Position numbers and translations under genes: made by a program
In this document: in pieces, positions 1 to 12,865 of the stretch
How positions within the stretch are numbered: position 1 is the first letter of the stretch
How the letters are laid out: each line of letters starts with the position of its first letter
DNA from: Cylindrodendrum hubeiense
Taxonomy: Eukaryota > Ascomycota > Sordariomycetes > Hypocreales > Nectriaceae
DNA length: 64,000 nt
Assembly (NCBI GenBank): GCA_014621425.1
Contig: JAANBB010000035.1
Span: 1-64,000 of the forward strand
Direction: 5' to 3'
The notes under the pieces: model-generated
Told to the model about the DNA's origin: nothing
Database searches by the model: none
What the model saw: only the letters and a program-made list of their open reading frames with translations

Positions 1-320
1 GAAGCAGTAGTGCTGGCGGCAGAGACACTCTCTGTGGAAGACTCAGTGGCGGTGGTGCTGTCAGCAGAAACGCTCTCGGTGGATGACCCAGCGGAGACGC
101 TCTCGGTGGAAGACTCGGCAGAAGTAGAGACACTCTCGGTAGAGGACTGAGCAGAGACACTCTCAGTGGAAGACTCTACAGAAGCAGTGGTGCTGGCAGC
201 AGAGACACTCTCAGTAGTACCGGCAGCAGAGACACTCTCGGTAGAGGATCCAGCGGAGGCGCTCTCGGTGGAAGAGCCAGCAGAGACACTCTCGGTAGAG
301 GACTGAGCAGAACTGCTAGC
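1..320 (-). repeat. Imperfect in-frame tandem repeats coding (S)STESVSA units
   Basis: On the plus strand the phrase 'agagacactctc(g/a)gtrgargac' recurs about every 36-45 bp. In the minus-strand frame it reads as S-S-T-E-S-V-S-A with spacers A-G, A-Q, A-A-S-T-T or T-S-A-E. At least eight units are visible before the window edge. Such repeats often vary in number between strains and give a highly O-glycosylated stalk. Confidence 0.8.
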
Positions 321-1154
321 GGTGGTGCTATCGCTGTTGACCGAAACGGAGCTGGTATCAGCCGAGCTGACGGCGGCTGAGGACACAGTGCTGGCGGAAA
401 TGCTGGCGGAAGTGCTGGTGGGAGTGCTGGCAGGATCATTGTTGTAGTTCTTGACGACTTGCTCAATGTTCTCGGGAGTAGCCTTGTTGGTGATGAAGAT
501 CCTGTTAAGGTAGATCGAAGCATGGCCGCCGCTCTTGCAGGTCAGTGCAAATACAATGTTCTCGGTGGCAGCGGTAGCAGTAACAGCCTTGGCAACAGTG
601 ACCCAAGTGACGGGCGATCCAGCGGTGATAACATCAGGGAAGTAAGCAGAGTTGAAGTAGTTGTCGGTTCCCAGAGAAGAGCGGACACGGCAAGTGAGAG
701 CAACATCGTTCAAAGAAACGGCGTAGTAGAAGAGAACAGTGTAAGACGTTCCAACCTCGAGGTTAGTGAGGGTTGCACCGATGGAAGCAGAACCAGTGGC
801 GGCTCGCTTGGCGAGAGGTTCATTGTCGGCATCATCATCACCATTAGCCTCCGCAGACAGACCGCCCTGGCTGTCAATTACAGCAACTGCACCCTTGCTG
901 CGGTCGCCCAAACCGTTGCTATACGTGTAATCGGGGTACTCGTTGTAGATGACACTGTCAGTGCTGGTAGGAGTGGAGTTTGACGTGGTATCGACAGTGG
1001 TGTTGGGAGTGGCGTCGGCAGTGGTGCTAGAGGTGATGTCGGCAGCAGAAGTGCTTTCGGTGGTAGCCAGGCCGGTGGTGGGTGCCTTACAAGGCGACGC
1101 ATCACTGACCCTCAAAACGCTGAGGGCAGCGACGGCGATGGCGAAATAACGCAT
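1..1154 (-). CDS. Ser/Thr-rich secreted surface protein, partial at left edge
   Basis: The open frame starts at the ATG at 1152-1154 and is still open at base 1, so the C-terminus is missing. The first 19 residues (MRYFAIAVAALSVLRVSDA) look like a signal peptide. A Thr/Ser-rich linker follows, then a dibasic KR after an acidic stretch (near 815-825). A beta-rich globular segment of about 110 residues follows (roughly 500-815), with motifs such as GTSYTVLFYYAVS, resembling carbohydrate-binding-like sandwich domains. After that the protein becomes a mucin-like tail of repeated TESVSA units (about 1-320). This layout is typical of fungal cell-wall or GPI-anchored proteins, but the GPI signal would lie outside the window. 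Function is inferred: cell-surface or adhesion-type protein. There is no in-frame stop over 384 codons, which supports a real gene. Confidence 0.75.
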   Translation of the reverse strand, partial: MRYFAIAVAALSVLRVSDASPCKAPTTGLATTESTSAADITSSTTADATPNTTVDTTSNSTPTSTDSVIYNEYPDYTYSNGLGDRSKGAVAVIDSQGGLSAEANGDDDADNEPLAKRAATGSASIGATLTNLEVGTSYTVLFYYAVSLNDVALTCRVRSSLGTDNYFNSAYFPDVITAGSPVTWVTVAKAVTATAATENIVFALTCKSGGHASIYLNRIFITNKATPENIEQVVKNYNNDPASTPTSTSASISASTVSSAAVSSADTSSVSVNSDSTTASSSAQSSTESVSAGSSTESASAGSSTESVSAAGTTESVSAASTTASVESSTESVSAQSSTESVSTSAESSTESVSAGSSTESVSADSTTATESSTESVSAASTTA

Positions 1155-4062
1155 TACGGCGGACGGTGGGTCCTGGATGGACTAAAACGAATGACTGGTT
1201 GCGAACAACACAAAACGAAAGTGATGGCGACTCGTGTAGAGCCTCCGGTTGTCTTACGACGATTTAAAGAGTGAACGAAAGATCGGTGTTGGAGAGAGGA
1301 AACGGAGAGACAGCACAGTTTACGCTTTATGAATACCATCCCGACGGAAGCAATCATTGGCGGGGGTGGTGAAACCCACCATACGGTCGGACCAAGATGC
1401 CGGAAATAATACACTAAGATTCAATAGTTACACATCGAACCAACGGTAGGCTCTCTAGCAGACGGGGATTGCGTATACGGGAAAAAGGGGGGCAGCAGGC
1501 GAGGGCATTATATCAATCATGACTAGCCGCTGAAGGAAGAGCAACAGAGCCCAAGGGGCAGGCGTAGCGAGCTCGCTGGCTGTGTTACTGGACGGGGGAT
1601 ACTTGTATGCCCGCAGTAGACCCACCTAGCGGTTCAGGTTACCCCTAACCTTGCCGACATTGGTGAAGGCCAGGGGAATATTGAATGTTGGTCACAGATC
1701 TAAGTTAAGCGCCGCCCTAGAATCCTCCGTTGTGGGGTGTCAATCGACGTTAGCTTCGGCTCCGACCAGGGGCATATGTCCTCTTCGGGAAAGATGGGCT
1801 TGGAAAACGCCGTACTATGTCGTGTGGCGAGAGCACAAGTGGGGGTATGGAGACAGTGCGCTCAGCTGCAGGTACGCGGAAAGCTGCCGTGTCAGGGGTA
1901 GGGGAAAACTCTTTTTTTTAAACTTCTCGACACGAGGTGGTGAATTTCGGGGACAGTCAGGCCATCCGGCTGGTAAAGTTTACTGAGGGATCAACCGTGA
2001 ATCGATCAGAGGAAGCGTTCAGAGCACACAGCCCTACCGGCCCTAAAGATCAACGTTCTGACATAAACAGTGGCAATCTAGATTTGAGGCGCGCTAGTCA
2101 TTCAATAGTCCATAGTCGTTGTGCTACATAGTAAGCATGGCTGTCTCTAAAATAGCGTCATCGTCATCGCTGTCACACTGTGGTGGAGGTTTGAGCGTTG
2201 TGATGGCGCCAGTTTTGGTACCTGCAGCTCGGATAATACAGATATGGATCAAACAAGACACGACTTGAATTCGATGATGGAGAAAAGCCCAGTATTCTAA
2301 ACGCCATCAAAGTGGGCGGTAACAACCCATTTTCTCCTGATGAAAATTTCAAATGACCTGGACATTTGTGACAACGACGGTGAAATCGCCTCAGCCTTGA
2401 CAACATGCCGAAATTACAGTCAGCTGCTACTTGGGCGCCACATTGTGAAAAGACTAGAGAGACGGCCACAATGACTCCAAGGCGTCCAACTAGGGCAAGG
2501 CGCTACAGGCATTTTGGGGTTATTGTTTCAGTCGGCTGCCAAATCGTCCAAGCAAGGCGAGGGCGACCCTCGTCCGGAGCGCAGCGGATTCGGTCCATCT
2601 TGTACGAAACAGCGTGCATACAACATGGGTGCGGGTCTGGAGAACAATGACGAAGTTGTCTCTGGTTTTCTCCACCACGTGGATTCTCGGTTCATGAGCA
2701 GTGCACGGAATACGCCGCGTGGAGAATTGTCGACGCAACGGACCGCCTGGCGAACCGCCAAGACGACCGGCCCAGCTTGGCAAACTGATTATTGGGTTTT
2801 ACGAGTCAGGCGAGTGGGTCTTATCAACCGTCTTCAGCCCGGGCCTAACACGATAACAACTGTGGCTTCCCCTGCTAACTCAAACTGGGATTTCGTAAAA
2901 CCCACGCCGCATTGCATTGATGCCATCATGTCGAGGTCCGGTGTCGTAGTCGGTGGGGCGTCTGCAGAAAAAGGGAAAAAAGGAAAAAAGCGGCAGCGAA
3001 GACCCATATATCTCACCTGAAGCTGTGTGACGGCGGGGACAGCATGCCGAGTGCCGCCGGACCGACTTGGCAGGCTGCGGAACACGCGAGCGCCTTCGGC
3101 CGAGTGGCATGGAGAATCGAAAGAGAGACCATGCATGCCGTTGTCTCAGTCAGTTCGTCAAAATGTGCACTACGTAGGAGAGGCTTGTTAAAATGGGTCT
3201 GTTGTCCGTCATCTCGCATTCGCCCATTGCACGGCAAGAATGGTGTGTATCGCGCGAGTGGTAGCACCATTCGCCATGTGAGTGAGTGAAAACGCTTACG
3301 TGTCGCAATTAAACGCGTAAATTGCAGAAAACCCTGCCAAACACAACATGGATTAATTTTATTCCCGTTATCCTGTGCCACCTTGATTCCAAGCATACCA
3401 CTAAGGTTATGAAATTCGGAGAGATCCGCATTTCCGGGAGATCCCCTCCCGGCTAACCCGAACAACCTTAACCCACTTAACCAGGTAGTACCAAATACCA
3501 CTAAGGAGTAGTCAATTCCCACTGTCCAATGCTTTCCCGGATATCCGGCCGCTACAGTGTGACGCTGGCGCTCCCCTAACTGGGATCATGGCAGCTGAGT
3601 GGCGGGAAATGCTACGCTAAGTCCACTATTGACCATGGTTGACCATTAGGGCAGCCGTATTCCGCCAAGGCGCAATAGTGGCCCGCTCTACATCACGAAC
3701 ACACTGCCCAAAATGAACACGACATTCAGGCACGGAGACCACAAACCACATGACGGTCTTCGCTGGCACTGCTCCACACCTGACCCATCAGACCACGCAG
3801 CCGGGTTGACGGGCTTGATGGGCTTGACCGTTAGAACACTTGGCAGACGGAATGGAGTAACGGCGACAAAACGGATGCGTAAAGATTTCAATTCCATTGC
3901 TAGCTATCCTATTCCAAAGACGTCGATGAAGCCTGCACAGCACGCACGACTTCTAGTTTCGCAAATGAGAACTTGCTAAATCGAAATTAGAGGCGGCCCA
4001 TCCTAGCATCGCTGTTGCCTCTAACTTCCTCTAGATCTTAGTAGAAGCTCCGAGGGAATCCC
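1155..4062. other. Gene-free region
   Basis: About 2.9 kb with only short overlapping open frames on both strands. None has a recognisable domain, a signal peptide or a plausible splice structure. It contains the promoter of the surface-protein gene at its left end. A short perfect hairpin is visible at 3434-3452 (CCGGGAG, 5-nt loop, CTCCCGG), as is a 12-bp palindrome CCGGATATCCGG at 3537-3548. I see no gene here. Confidence 0.5.
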
Positions 4063-6036
4063 CTAGTACCAAGAGGCCGTTCCCCCCCATCCCCATGACC
4101 ACCCTCTACTGCCCCCTCCAAAACCCGCGGAGGATTCATAGACATTGCAGTCGTCAGCCCAAGGCCCACAGCTCGCTTCGCAGGCCGTTTCCTCGGAAGG
4201 GACCTCGCCAGTCTCGAAGTAGTCAGCCACAATTTTCTTAGTGCATTGGCTCGGAGCAGTGCCCACAGCGCAATGGCCCATGGCTTCCTGAATGATAACA
4301 GCGGCATCGGGGTGGTTGGCGGCCATGGCACGAGCGGCACGAAGTGGCGTAACGGGATCAAGGCGATTACTAAGGAAAAGCAGTGGGGCGGCCGGACGGC
4401 CAGCAACCAGATTCGGATCAGGCTTTGGGGTCCTGAAAGGGCCTTTGAATGACCAGTTGGGGCGGAAGGGCCAACTTGAGCAAGTGAAACGTAAATTGGT
4501 CCAGTATGCGCCGAAGATCTTGGAGATATTTACTTGATGGTCAATATATTTATGCCACCACGCATTATCCTTGTCTGAGATGTCGTCACCGTCACCACAG
4601 AGCACGGCCGACTGGGCTTCAACAAGTATGGATGGCGGGGCCGTGGCGTTTCCAACGGGGCAAGCATCCTGTAGACGAGGAATAATTCTGGATCCTTCCA
4701 TTATAGCAACCAGATTGCTGGCATTGCCGGCCATCGCCTGGTGGAATGTTTCGGCCATTGGTTTGAAGGCCTTGATGGGAAGACAAAGCGCACCGACAAC
4801 AATGCCGCGGATATCATTGCCGGTGATGATGATCGTGCTGCCACTTGGAGACAAGACAGGCTGTGGGGCCTCGTCGAGACCAACGACCCAAGACCAGAAG
4901 CGGGACTTTATTTCCGAGGCGGAGCTGTCGGATTCTATCGCAAGCGCACAAGAAGAAGGGCCGGCTTTATGGCAGCCGTCGAAGAATTTGTCGAACATTT
5001 CATCAGTATCGACAAGATTAGCGAGCCAGCCCTAATGGTAATAAAAAGAAAATTGTCAGTCACACATGGGAATGAGTTTTGGTCAATGATGGGCATGTAG
5101 CCCGATGTTGCAGTGAATGAAGGCTGGAGGTCGACTCACGGGTCCGTTTGCGTAGTCTTCAGTATTGAAAACGCCATCGAGTACCATACGCCCAACACGG
5201 CCAGGAAACAGACTGGCGAAGTAGTTGCCAAGAACAGTACCGTAGGAAAACCCGATGTACTGCAGTCGTGGCACATTTCTGTCCTCTTCGCCGTTGCGCC
5301 TCTTCAATTCAATCCGAGGTTCCCCGCCTGTCCTCTCAGCCGCCTCTCGTCTCCGCAGCTCGTCGATTTTATCAACCATCTCGACCATGTCACGGGCAAC
5401 ACTGGGAGTATTCACGTATGCCATACCGGCCCCCTCTTGTTCTTCCACACTCTCACATCTCTGAGCCAGACCCTTCACCATTGCACGAGCATGATTGATG
5501 GTGGAATCACCCTGTTCAAGGCCGCCGTTGCCGCGATATTCAAACAAATAGGCATCCCGAGCAATGATGTTGGAGCGGAAGCAATCGGACACGGGCGTAG
5601 AGTAGCCAACACCGCGGGGATCCCACGAAACAATCTCGTAGTGCCGACGGCCAGGCTTATCTACATAGCGCTGTAGGTTGTGGCCTTCGACTTGGATGAA
5701 GCGGACTCCTGATCCCCCCGGCCCACCTGGGTTGGTGAAGATGCTCCCACCAAAGGTATGGTCATCGTCCGACACGACAGCAGGCAACTTCTTGATGGCG
5801 ATGGTCGCAGTACGGGTATCGGAGTCGTTGAGCCAGTCAAGAGGCACTTCCAGACGCGCACACTTGAACGCGTCGTAGCAGTCGTGGAATTGCAGCTCAC
5901 GGCTTGGCGGCACAGTTTCCCAGTCAAACTGCGGGGCCCGTGGCGCTGGCGCGGCTTGCTTGGCTGCATTAGCAGACGTCGCACTTGCAAAGATAGCTAG
6001 GGAGCCGGCAAAAACTAGCTGATAATATGAATGCAT
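4063..6036 (-). CDS. Secreted TAP-like alpha/beta hydrolase (peptidase S33 type)
   Basis: Two exons, 5140-6036 and 4063-5031, are joined by a 108-bp GT-AG intron and give 621 residues. The N-terminus (MHSYYQLVFAGSLAIFASATSANA) is a signal peptide. Family marks are the oxyanion-region stretch FTNPGGPGGSG, WDPRGVGYST, and the nucleophile elbow GFSYGTVLG near residue 265. In the second exon come SNRLDPVTPLRAA (acid) and AMGHCAV (histidine), in the usual order for tripeptidyl-aminopeptidase-like proteins with a C-terminal TAP domain. The gene probably encodes an extracellular serine exopeptidase or esterase. The exon 2 tail is unusually Gly/Trp-rich (GWSWGWGG) and ends in Trp-Tyr. No link to the neighbours is apparent. 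Confidence 0.88.
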
Positions 6037-7256
6037 TATTGCAGCTTTGATTGTGATGATGACATGTCGTCGTCGAGTCAGCCAAACTTGCAGTCAGATA
6101 AGGAAGGTCAGATTCGGATATATCTCGGGACGTGGAAAACAACATGGGAAGATGGATTCCCCTTATGATGTTGCTGTAATCAGGTCTTAACGCGTCGATT
6201 GGGTATCCTATTGAGTCTAAGGAGAACCCTCATAAAATAATGAATATTTACAGCCGGCAAATTTTCTAGCCAGTTCTCTGGACATCAAAAGAATTACAGG
6301 GTATTGTGCTGGCGGATATGAATGTGGTTGCCTCCCAGCTACCCTAAACCCCCGTGTCGATGCAACAGTGGAGAGTCGCCTCTCACCACTGTGCTTAGAC
6401 AACGTGTAAAAATATTGCTATTTTGAATCCCATCGAAAGATAAAGAGCACGGTTGTGACATCAGCCAGTACCTGTAGGAGTTCAATTACACTACAAAAAC
6501 GTGAGTGCTGGAAAACGTGGTGGATTAGCGGCTACGTCAAATGTACTTCACTAATCTCGTGACGTGTAAACTCTTAGAGAGCCATGCAGCTGTTGATATA
6601 GCACATGATAGACACACCACACACCCTTTTCTATAGCGGTTGTGTTACATTCTCATCAGTTGAATACATCTAATATCCATAATTTTAAAGCTTCAACGCA
6701 GAGGATAGGATGATTGATGATGGCATGGAGGTGCTCTAATTACCTAGTACTACCCTATACCGCCTTGCCGTCTCCAAATTCCCCTCCAGCCAAGAATAAA
6801 AGTACAAGATCTGATCAAAGACGTCTGTCGAAATACGCATAAGGCTAGGACATCTTCAAAAAAGGGTTGTGCTTCTACCATTTTCCTTGCTACTCTGACG
6901 ACCGAAGAGAACATATTCGTCAATACCAGCATGCGTAGTAGCGACTCACGCTCTGCACCCCTCTGTTTTTGAGCCTACGAATCTTTTTAGAATTATTTTA
7001 AAAATAGAAATTACCATCAACATGGAATTTTTACTCTGGTGACGTTACCGCTATAGGCCGGGTTAATATTGACAGCATCAAATTGTGATAAAAATATTAT
7101 TCAATTCATCAAATGAGACAATACAGGAGATTCAAGTCTCGCTAAAATATCAAGCAACGCTTCAAGTAAGGATCTCGCTCGCTGCCTAACAGTCTCACTG
7201 ACTTGTTTCTGTGAAAGCTGTAGAAGGACAGTCCCTGCTGCACGATAAAGCTCTAG
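6037..7256. other. Gene-free region
   Basis: 1.2 kb between the start of the TAP-like hydrolase gene and the 3' end of the regulator gene. It is AT-leaning with only short spurious frames. The proximal 200-300 bp next to 6036 should hold the hydrolase promoter. No other feature is seen. Confidence 0.5.
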
Positions 7257-8967
7257 CTAGTACACTGTCAGCCAAACATGTATCTGGTCTATCAATGCAA
7301 CAATAATACGAACGCTAGGCTCTCCACATCTTTGTAGATACTGCAATGGATGTGATTGGAGGATGTGGATAAAATCTCGAGCGGCATTTAGCCCAGCCAT
7401 GTACAGCGTCAACTCTTCGTGATTAAGTCCGATGGCTGTCGCTAAGTGATTCTCAATACACTGATGGATAATTGTCAGTTTGAAACAATGGTGCATTGCA
7501 AGTAATTGGAAGTTCTGCAAGGCGAAGCAATATTTCTGGTAATCCCCGACAGACTGGGTAGTGAATTCGAGGCTGTTCGGGACCTGGAGGTACCGTGGGA
7601 TATCGTCTAATGATCCTACAAAGTCAAAGTACATTTGTGTAATTTCTTTCGTTCGCGTCTCTGCCTCAATTGAAGAAAGAGAAAATTTCGTGGGAATGTC
7701 CTGTGCGTATGATCGAATGGCAATAATGAGATGAGCAGCATATGTCCAGTTGCGTCGGATGAGATGATAGCCTGCGAGGAGCTGATCCTCAAAGGGTGCC
7801 TGATTATGGGGTTTGGTTGTGTCAAGTAACGGTACGCGATTTGGCCCATAAGAATCGATATCCATATTTGAATGGAATAATGTCTCATGAAGTGAAATAG
7901 CACGATTCCCCACTGCGATGGCAGACTTATCTGCTGTATAAATGGCCCAGAAGTTGAATCGAAGAAGGGTGGCCTCCAGCGGCTTGTACTTGCTTAGCGA
8001 TGCCTCACTATAAAGGCGTAAGGATTGTGCTATGAGACCTGCCTGGCCCAGAATGTGCCAAGCCAAGGTACTTTGGCCAGAGTAATGCTGAAAAGATGAT
8101 GCTTGGAGGCATCTGATAGTGAGGGAAGTATAGTTGGGATTTTGCATGTCCAAATCCTCGTAATCCTTTAGCATTTGCCGAGATGCTGTTAGAAACATAG
8201 GCCCTATGATGCTTCCCCGAGGAAAAAGAGCATCTGGATGTAAGAATGCAATAAAGGCGCACATTGAAGTGATCAACGCGAAAGCGCGTACCCGATCGCC
8301 AAGTTCTTCTGGCGTGTCATTCGTGGACTGCGCGATGATTCGAGTACTGCTAGTCCTTTGCTGAGCCCCAGAGACATTGAAAAAGTATTGTGAGATATCA
8401 TAAAGACTTGGTTCGTGGCAAATGGGAAGAACAGGGAAGATGTGCTCAAAAAAGAACGCGATGCATCGGTCCACAACTTGCTTGATGGATATCGATGGGT
8501 GCACATGTCGGAGAGAAGCAGTCAACTCATCCAAAAGCTGCCACATCCGAATTTCGGATTGGATGAGAGCACTTGAAGGGTCGATTCGGCTTGGAACTTC
8601 ATCTCCAGCCAACAGAAGATGGCTGTTGTAAGGTTCGTCGCCTTGACTACCCGGTGATGCTTGGGTTGGCGAGCTTTGAGAAGTTGATCGCGGATTCTTA
8701 GGTCCCCTCTTGAGTATTGGAGAATCGTAAGAACACAAGAGCGACGATACACCACAGTTGGAACATGGGTTGACTCCGTCGCACTTTGCCGCGACTGTCA
8801 GCTATGGCTGCATTGAACGCAGACTCATCATGTCTGGATGGGTAGTGAATCAGCAATGAACAATAACTACATGTGAAAATACATGAGTTTGCTTACCTTA
8901 CCTTGACCTTTCGCCGTCTGCATTGGTCACAAGCCTTTTTTGAGATGTGCGGTGGCATGGCTATCAT
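7257..8967 (-). CDS. Zn2Cys6 transcription factor with fungal-specific TF domain
   Basis: Exons 8902-8967 and 7257-8783 give about 530 residues. Exon 1 encodes the first zinc half, KACDQCRRRKVK. Exon 2 opens directly with CDGVNPCSNC and a final Cys, completing the six-cysteine cluster across the intron (8784-8901). The splice acceptor is AAAG rather than CAG/TAG. The rest has the look of the middle-homology (fungal_trans) region: a long helical stretch with HPDALFPRGS and FWAIYTADKSAIAVGN-like motifs. It is probably a nuclear DNA-binding activator. It lies directly downstream of a GH3 beta-glucosidase and close to an MFS sugar transporter, so control of those genes is a reasonable inference but is not shown. 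Confidence 0.82.
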
Positions 8968-9413
8968 GTCACTGAGTAAAAATGGACCGAGGAGGATCTG
9001 GTCTTGCGGCGGGGAAATAGTTATGAATAAGCCGCAGAGACTAGAAGGAGCACGTGAGGGGACAGGTACGTTTTGGCGGGGTTAATGTGGCTTCCTGGGT
9101 CGCTAAACTAAGTCTAGGTGATCTTATTCAATGAGCCACATCGCTAACGGGATCAGGTCCATTAGATCACGAATTACTTTGCAAACCCGTAGATTTGAGT
9201 TAGCCAACGATTCCTTCCGAGAGGGTTTAATTCATGGGAAACTTATCGATGGTGGCCCGATAAATGTGACAACAGTTGTGCTACGGAAAATTCACGCCGT
9301 GAATACTATGGCATCATCATTCAAATTCAGCGATGATTGTACAATCTAGTCTACCAAGTGGAATACATGTCATCTTGTTTGAGGGTAGTCTTAAATGCCC
9401 CCCTTCTATTAAA
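8968..9413. other. Intergenic, no gene seen
   Basis: 446 bp separate the regulator's start codon from the stop of the beta-glucosidase gene. It should contain the regulator promoter and the beta-glucosidase 3' end. No coding feature is supported. Confidence 0.5.
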
Positions 9414-12189
9414 TTACAGCCCTTTCCAGACGAAATCCTCCTCGAGCTCAATGGTCTTAGACAGCAGCTCATCTTCGGGATCAGCGCTTCTGCCCACAAT
9501 GACTCTGAAAGTTCCCTTCTCGGCAAGCCATTGCTCCAAGTCCTCATTCCAGTATGATAGCGCATACTTATCCAAAGTTATCCACGCTGTGACTTTCTGC
9601 CCTGCTTTTACCAAGACTTTGGTGAATCCCTTTAATTCCTTTAAGGGTCGGTCAAATATACAGTCTACATCTTGGATGTAGATCTGCACTGTCTCCCGAC
9701 CGTCTCGAGAGCCAGAGTTCTGCACGTCGACACTTATAGAAAAGTTGTCTCCTTCCTTTTCAAGTCGAATTGAGTCATTGACTTGCAAATTTGAGTAGTC
9801 GAAGGTCGTATAAGATAACCCGTAACCGAAATAAAACAAGGGCCTTCGGAGAAGCTTCTCGTAAAACCGATAACCCAGAAAGACACCTTCGCCGTACATC
9901 ACATCTCGCTGACCCTTTCCAAAAGTCAGGAATGTCGGTGTGTCCTCGAGGCGCCGGGGGAATGTTAATGACAATCGGCCGCTGGGATTGACCTTTCCAA
10001 AGAGCACATCGGCAATACCGTTGCCTGTCTCCTGTCCACCGAACCATGAATGGACAAGCGTGGAGACTTGGTCAAGCCAAGGCATGGTAATCGGACATCC
10101 TGATTGCGTGACGACGACCTTTACACCTGTTAGAACGCATTCCGTGGGAATTAGTGAAGATGATTGCTTACAGTATTTGGATTGGCCTGTGCCACCTTCA
10201 GGATCAACTCATCAATAGCAGGCGGCAAACTGAGGCTCTTCCGATCAATAGCTTCACTCTCGTAGTCCGAATTGAGTCCCGCCACGATAATAGGCACATC
10301 CACTTTCGTTGCAAGATCAATTGCTTCTGCCAGAGCCGTGGCGGCATCCAGCTTCTCGCAGCATCCCACACGCAAGCCGCCGGCACTGAGTGCTCCGACC
10401 CCAGCAGAAACCGACTCGTTCTTTAGCAGAACAGTGAGCTTGTACTGCTTTCCAGCTTCCACACTAACCTCTGCCGTAACCTCCATGCTCGCTTGATTGA
10501 ACATGGGGGTTTGCAGGGTCTTAGGAGGCTGACTGCTGAATAGATCAACTACTTCATCGTCGTTGACATACAGCTTACCCTTACCCAAGACACAAAGGCC
10601 AAATTGCATAATTGCTGTCTTGGGAGCAGTGTATGTTGTAACCACACGCAGCCAATAGCGTGACGGAACATTGGCAGGTAGGCTATCGGCAAAGTACATC
10701 TGGGCCTGTGTTGTGGTAGTGGTGTGAATTGCTTCCTGGTCAGCTGCCTCTCGAGGGTCTTCGTGAAACCACTCAAGAGAATAGCCTGTTTGCTCGGTTC
10801 CAGGAATTGTGACATGCTTCGATAAAAGCGGAGTAAAAAGGTGATCTGTCATATTTTATTAGCACCGACAGTAGCAGGTACGGGATACATCTGGACACCA
10901 GAATTCGGGTTGTGTACTTTGAGAGCCAATTGAAACCCTTACACTCTCCTCTCCAACAACTCCGGTGATAGCATCAAGCGGAGTGCTGACGTAGTGCGGA
11001 ACTAGGTCAGCAGAACCGCCTCCGCTGATCGCTGGCAACGATATTCCCGGACCGATCAATCCGTATGTGCGTCGCGTTGAAGGGTCCAGCGGAAGAACTG
11101 ACTTCTCGTTCTTCAGAAGAACAATAGATTCACTGGCCACTCGGCGACAAACCTCCCGCTTTTGGAGAGTGTCACCTGTTTCGCCATCGGGAGTATAGGC
11201 CAATGCTGGGCGGACTTTGTTAATGAGGTTCAATAGGTTTCGTACACGAGCATCGATGGTCCGTTCTTTGACCTTGCGACACATCACCGCCCAGAGGAGC
11301 AGTTCGCCTCTCCAGCGTGAAGGTCCAGGCATTTCGAGATCAAGCCCGGCGTTGATGGCTTCGGCTGTGCTGTAGGTACCAAACCAGTCACTCATTACCA
11401 GCCCATCCCAGCCCCAATCTTCGCGCAAGATTTTCTCAATCAGCCAGGGGTCTTCGCTTCCATGGACTCCATTGATTCGGTGGTAGCCGGTCATGAAGGA
11501 CCACGGGTTTGAGTGCTTGACCGCCAGCTGGAATGGAAGTAGATGCATTTCCCGCATCGTTCGCTCCGTTACTCGAATGGAATCCTCGATTGACATGGTC
11601 GATTGGTCATGTGCCGCGTAGTGCTTGATGCATACAGCAACACCGTTTTCTTGGGTTCCATTGACATAACTTGAAGCCATGGTTCCACTAAGGATGGGAT
11701 CCTCGCCAAAGGCCTCGAAGCCTCGGCCAATTAAGGGCGATCTCTGCAGGCATACTGTCGGCGCAAGGATGACCTGGCAGCCCTTTTCCTTTGCTTCAGC
11801 TGCGAGCACAGTGCCAACAGAATACATCAAGCCGACATCGAATGTCGCGCCCATGGCCGTAGCCGAAGGGAACAGGCAACCTGTAGGCTATGGATTTGAG
11901 TGTTAATGGAAGCGCAGAAATTGTCTTGGCTAATGGCGAGGTACTTACGCCGTTGAAGAAAGCTGTGCCGCGGACGCCATGAGGTCCATCCGAGGTCTGG
12001 AGCAAAATGTTAGAGGGAGAAATCTCAGTAGGCATGGTGAAGTACCGTGATTGATGGGATGTTCAGATGATCTATCTCATGCGTGGCCCATGTATCTTTG
12101 CCGGCAAGCAACCTGATTTTCTCATCCAGGTTTAGGGCCCGGATGGTTTCAGCCACATTAATGGGGTCTTGCAACTTGGGAGCGGCCAT
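9414..12189 (-). CDS. GH3 beta-glucosidase with PA14 insert, intracellular type
   Basis: Five exons (12046-12189, 11949-11996, 10882-11887, 10172-10845, 9414-10118) give about 858 residues. There is no signal peptide. Order seen: the N-terminal GH3 barrel with SDGPHGVRG, FFNG-PTGCLFPSATAMG and GFEAFGEDP; the nucleophile Asp in VMSDWFGTYSTAEAINAGLD; the second GH3 domain; a PA14-like insert (about residues 400-560); the motif VVVTQSGCPITMPW; and a C-terminal fibronectin-III-like domain starting near FGYGLSYTTFDYSNL. Intron 3 is only 36 bp with a good branch site (GTGCTAATA). Intron 4 uses an AAAG acceptor. The enzyme hydrolyses beta-glucosides such as cellobiose, probably after uptake by the adjacent transporter. 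Confidence 0.9.
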
Positions 12190-12865
12190 CTGAGCGAATG
12201 TACAAGTGAACGTAATATGACCATGTGGAAAATGTTGCAGTGCAGCCCCGCGTACATATACATCGCTTAACGGAATTAGTCATTGGACAGACGAGCGGTA
12301 AGAACTGCCCGTTTCTAATTGACCTGCTCATCTGACGGTGAGTTCAATAATAACCTCACATCGTATCCTCCGCGGCGGATCTTTAGCCTGGTTCGGGTAT
12401 CCACAGTTTGGCCGCGGCGGAATTATCCCCACTAGTCTGGGCACAGGATGCCACTATGGAGTTATGGTTTACACTATTCGGGAGACCACCACGTGATTGT
12501 TGTTGTATGAGCGACAGAATGATCTCCGCAATTGCGAAATCCCAGACCCGACAATGTGGCCTGTCTCCGTCTTTCTCTGGAGACCCCAGCATTCCCCCAG
12601 ACGCTAGGGACACGCGGCTTTGTCAATGTCGGCCAGCTGATCATTTTTCTGGTCTAGTGACCCCGGAGCCAGCAGTTTCTTTTCTCGGCACCTCTTGTCG
12701 AACGAGTTCGGCTAATGGACGAGCCGTTGATCTACCAGAGACCGAGAGGCGGGCGAGCACAAGTATAAAACCGTGCGAAAGCCTCGCAATGTTTGATGCC
12801 AGTCCATCTTGCTATTCGACTGCAAGTAGTGGTATCTGAATTCGATCTACACTACAAAATCTACC
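12190..12865. promoter_or_regulatory. Divergent promoter of beta-glucosidase and sugar transporter
   Basis: 676 bp lie between two divergent start codons. The 10-mer CCGCGGCGGA occurs twice in the same orientation, at 12370-12379 and 12412-12421. It contains CGG triplets typical of Zn2Cys6 contacts. A long open frame in this interval (12408-12839) has no recognisable domain and is not called. Joint control of the two flanking genes is an inference. Confidence 0.5.

Noticed and set aside
3434..3452. Perfect 7-bp hairpin CCGGGAG-N5-CTCCCGG
   Set aside because: A single short hairpin in gene-free DNA with no repeats or flanking element; too weak for a feature call.
2173..3522. Several 80-170 codon frames on both strands between 2.1 and 3.5 kb
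   Set aside because: They overlap one another, lack domains and signal peptides, and no splice model joins them into a recognisable protein.
12408..12839. 143-codon frame in the beta-glucosidase/transporter promoter
   Set aside because: Cys/Ser/Pro-rich with no family features and located in a divergent promoter.
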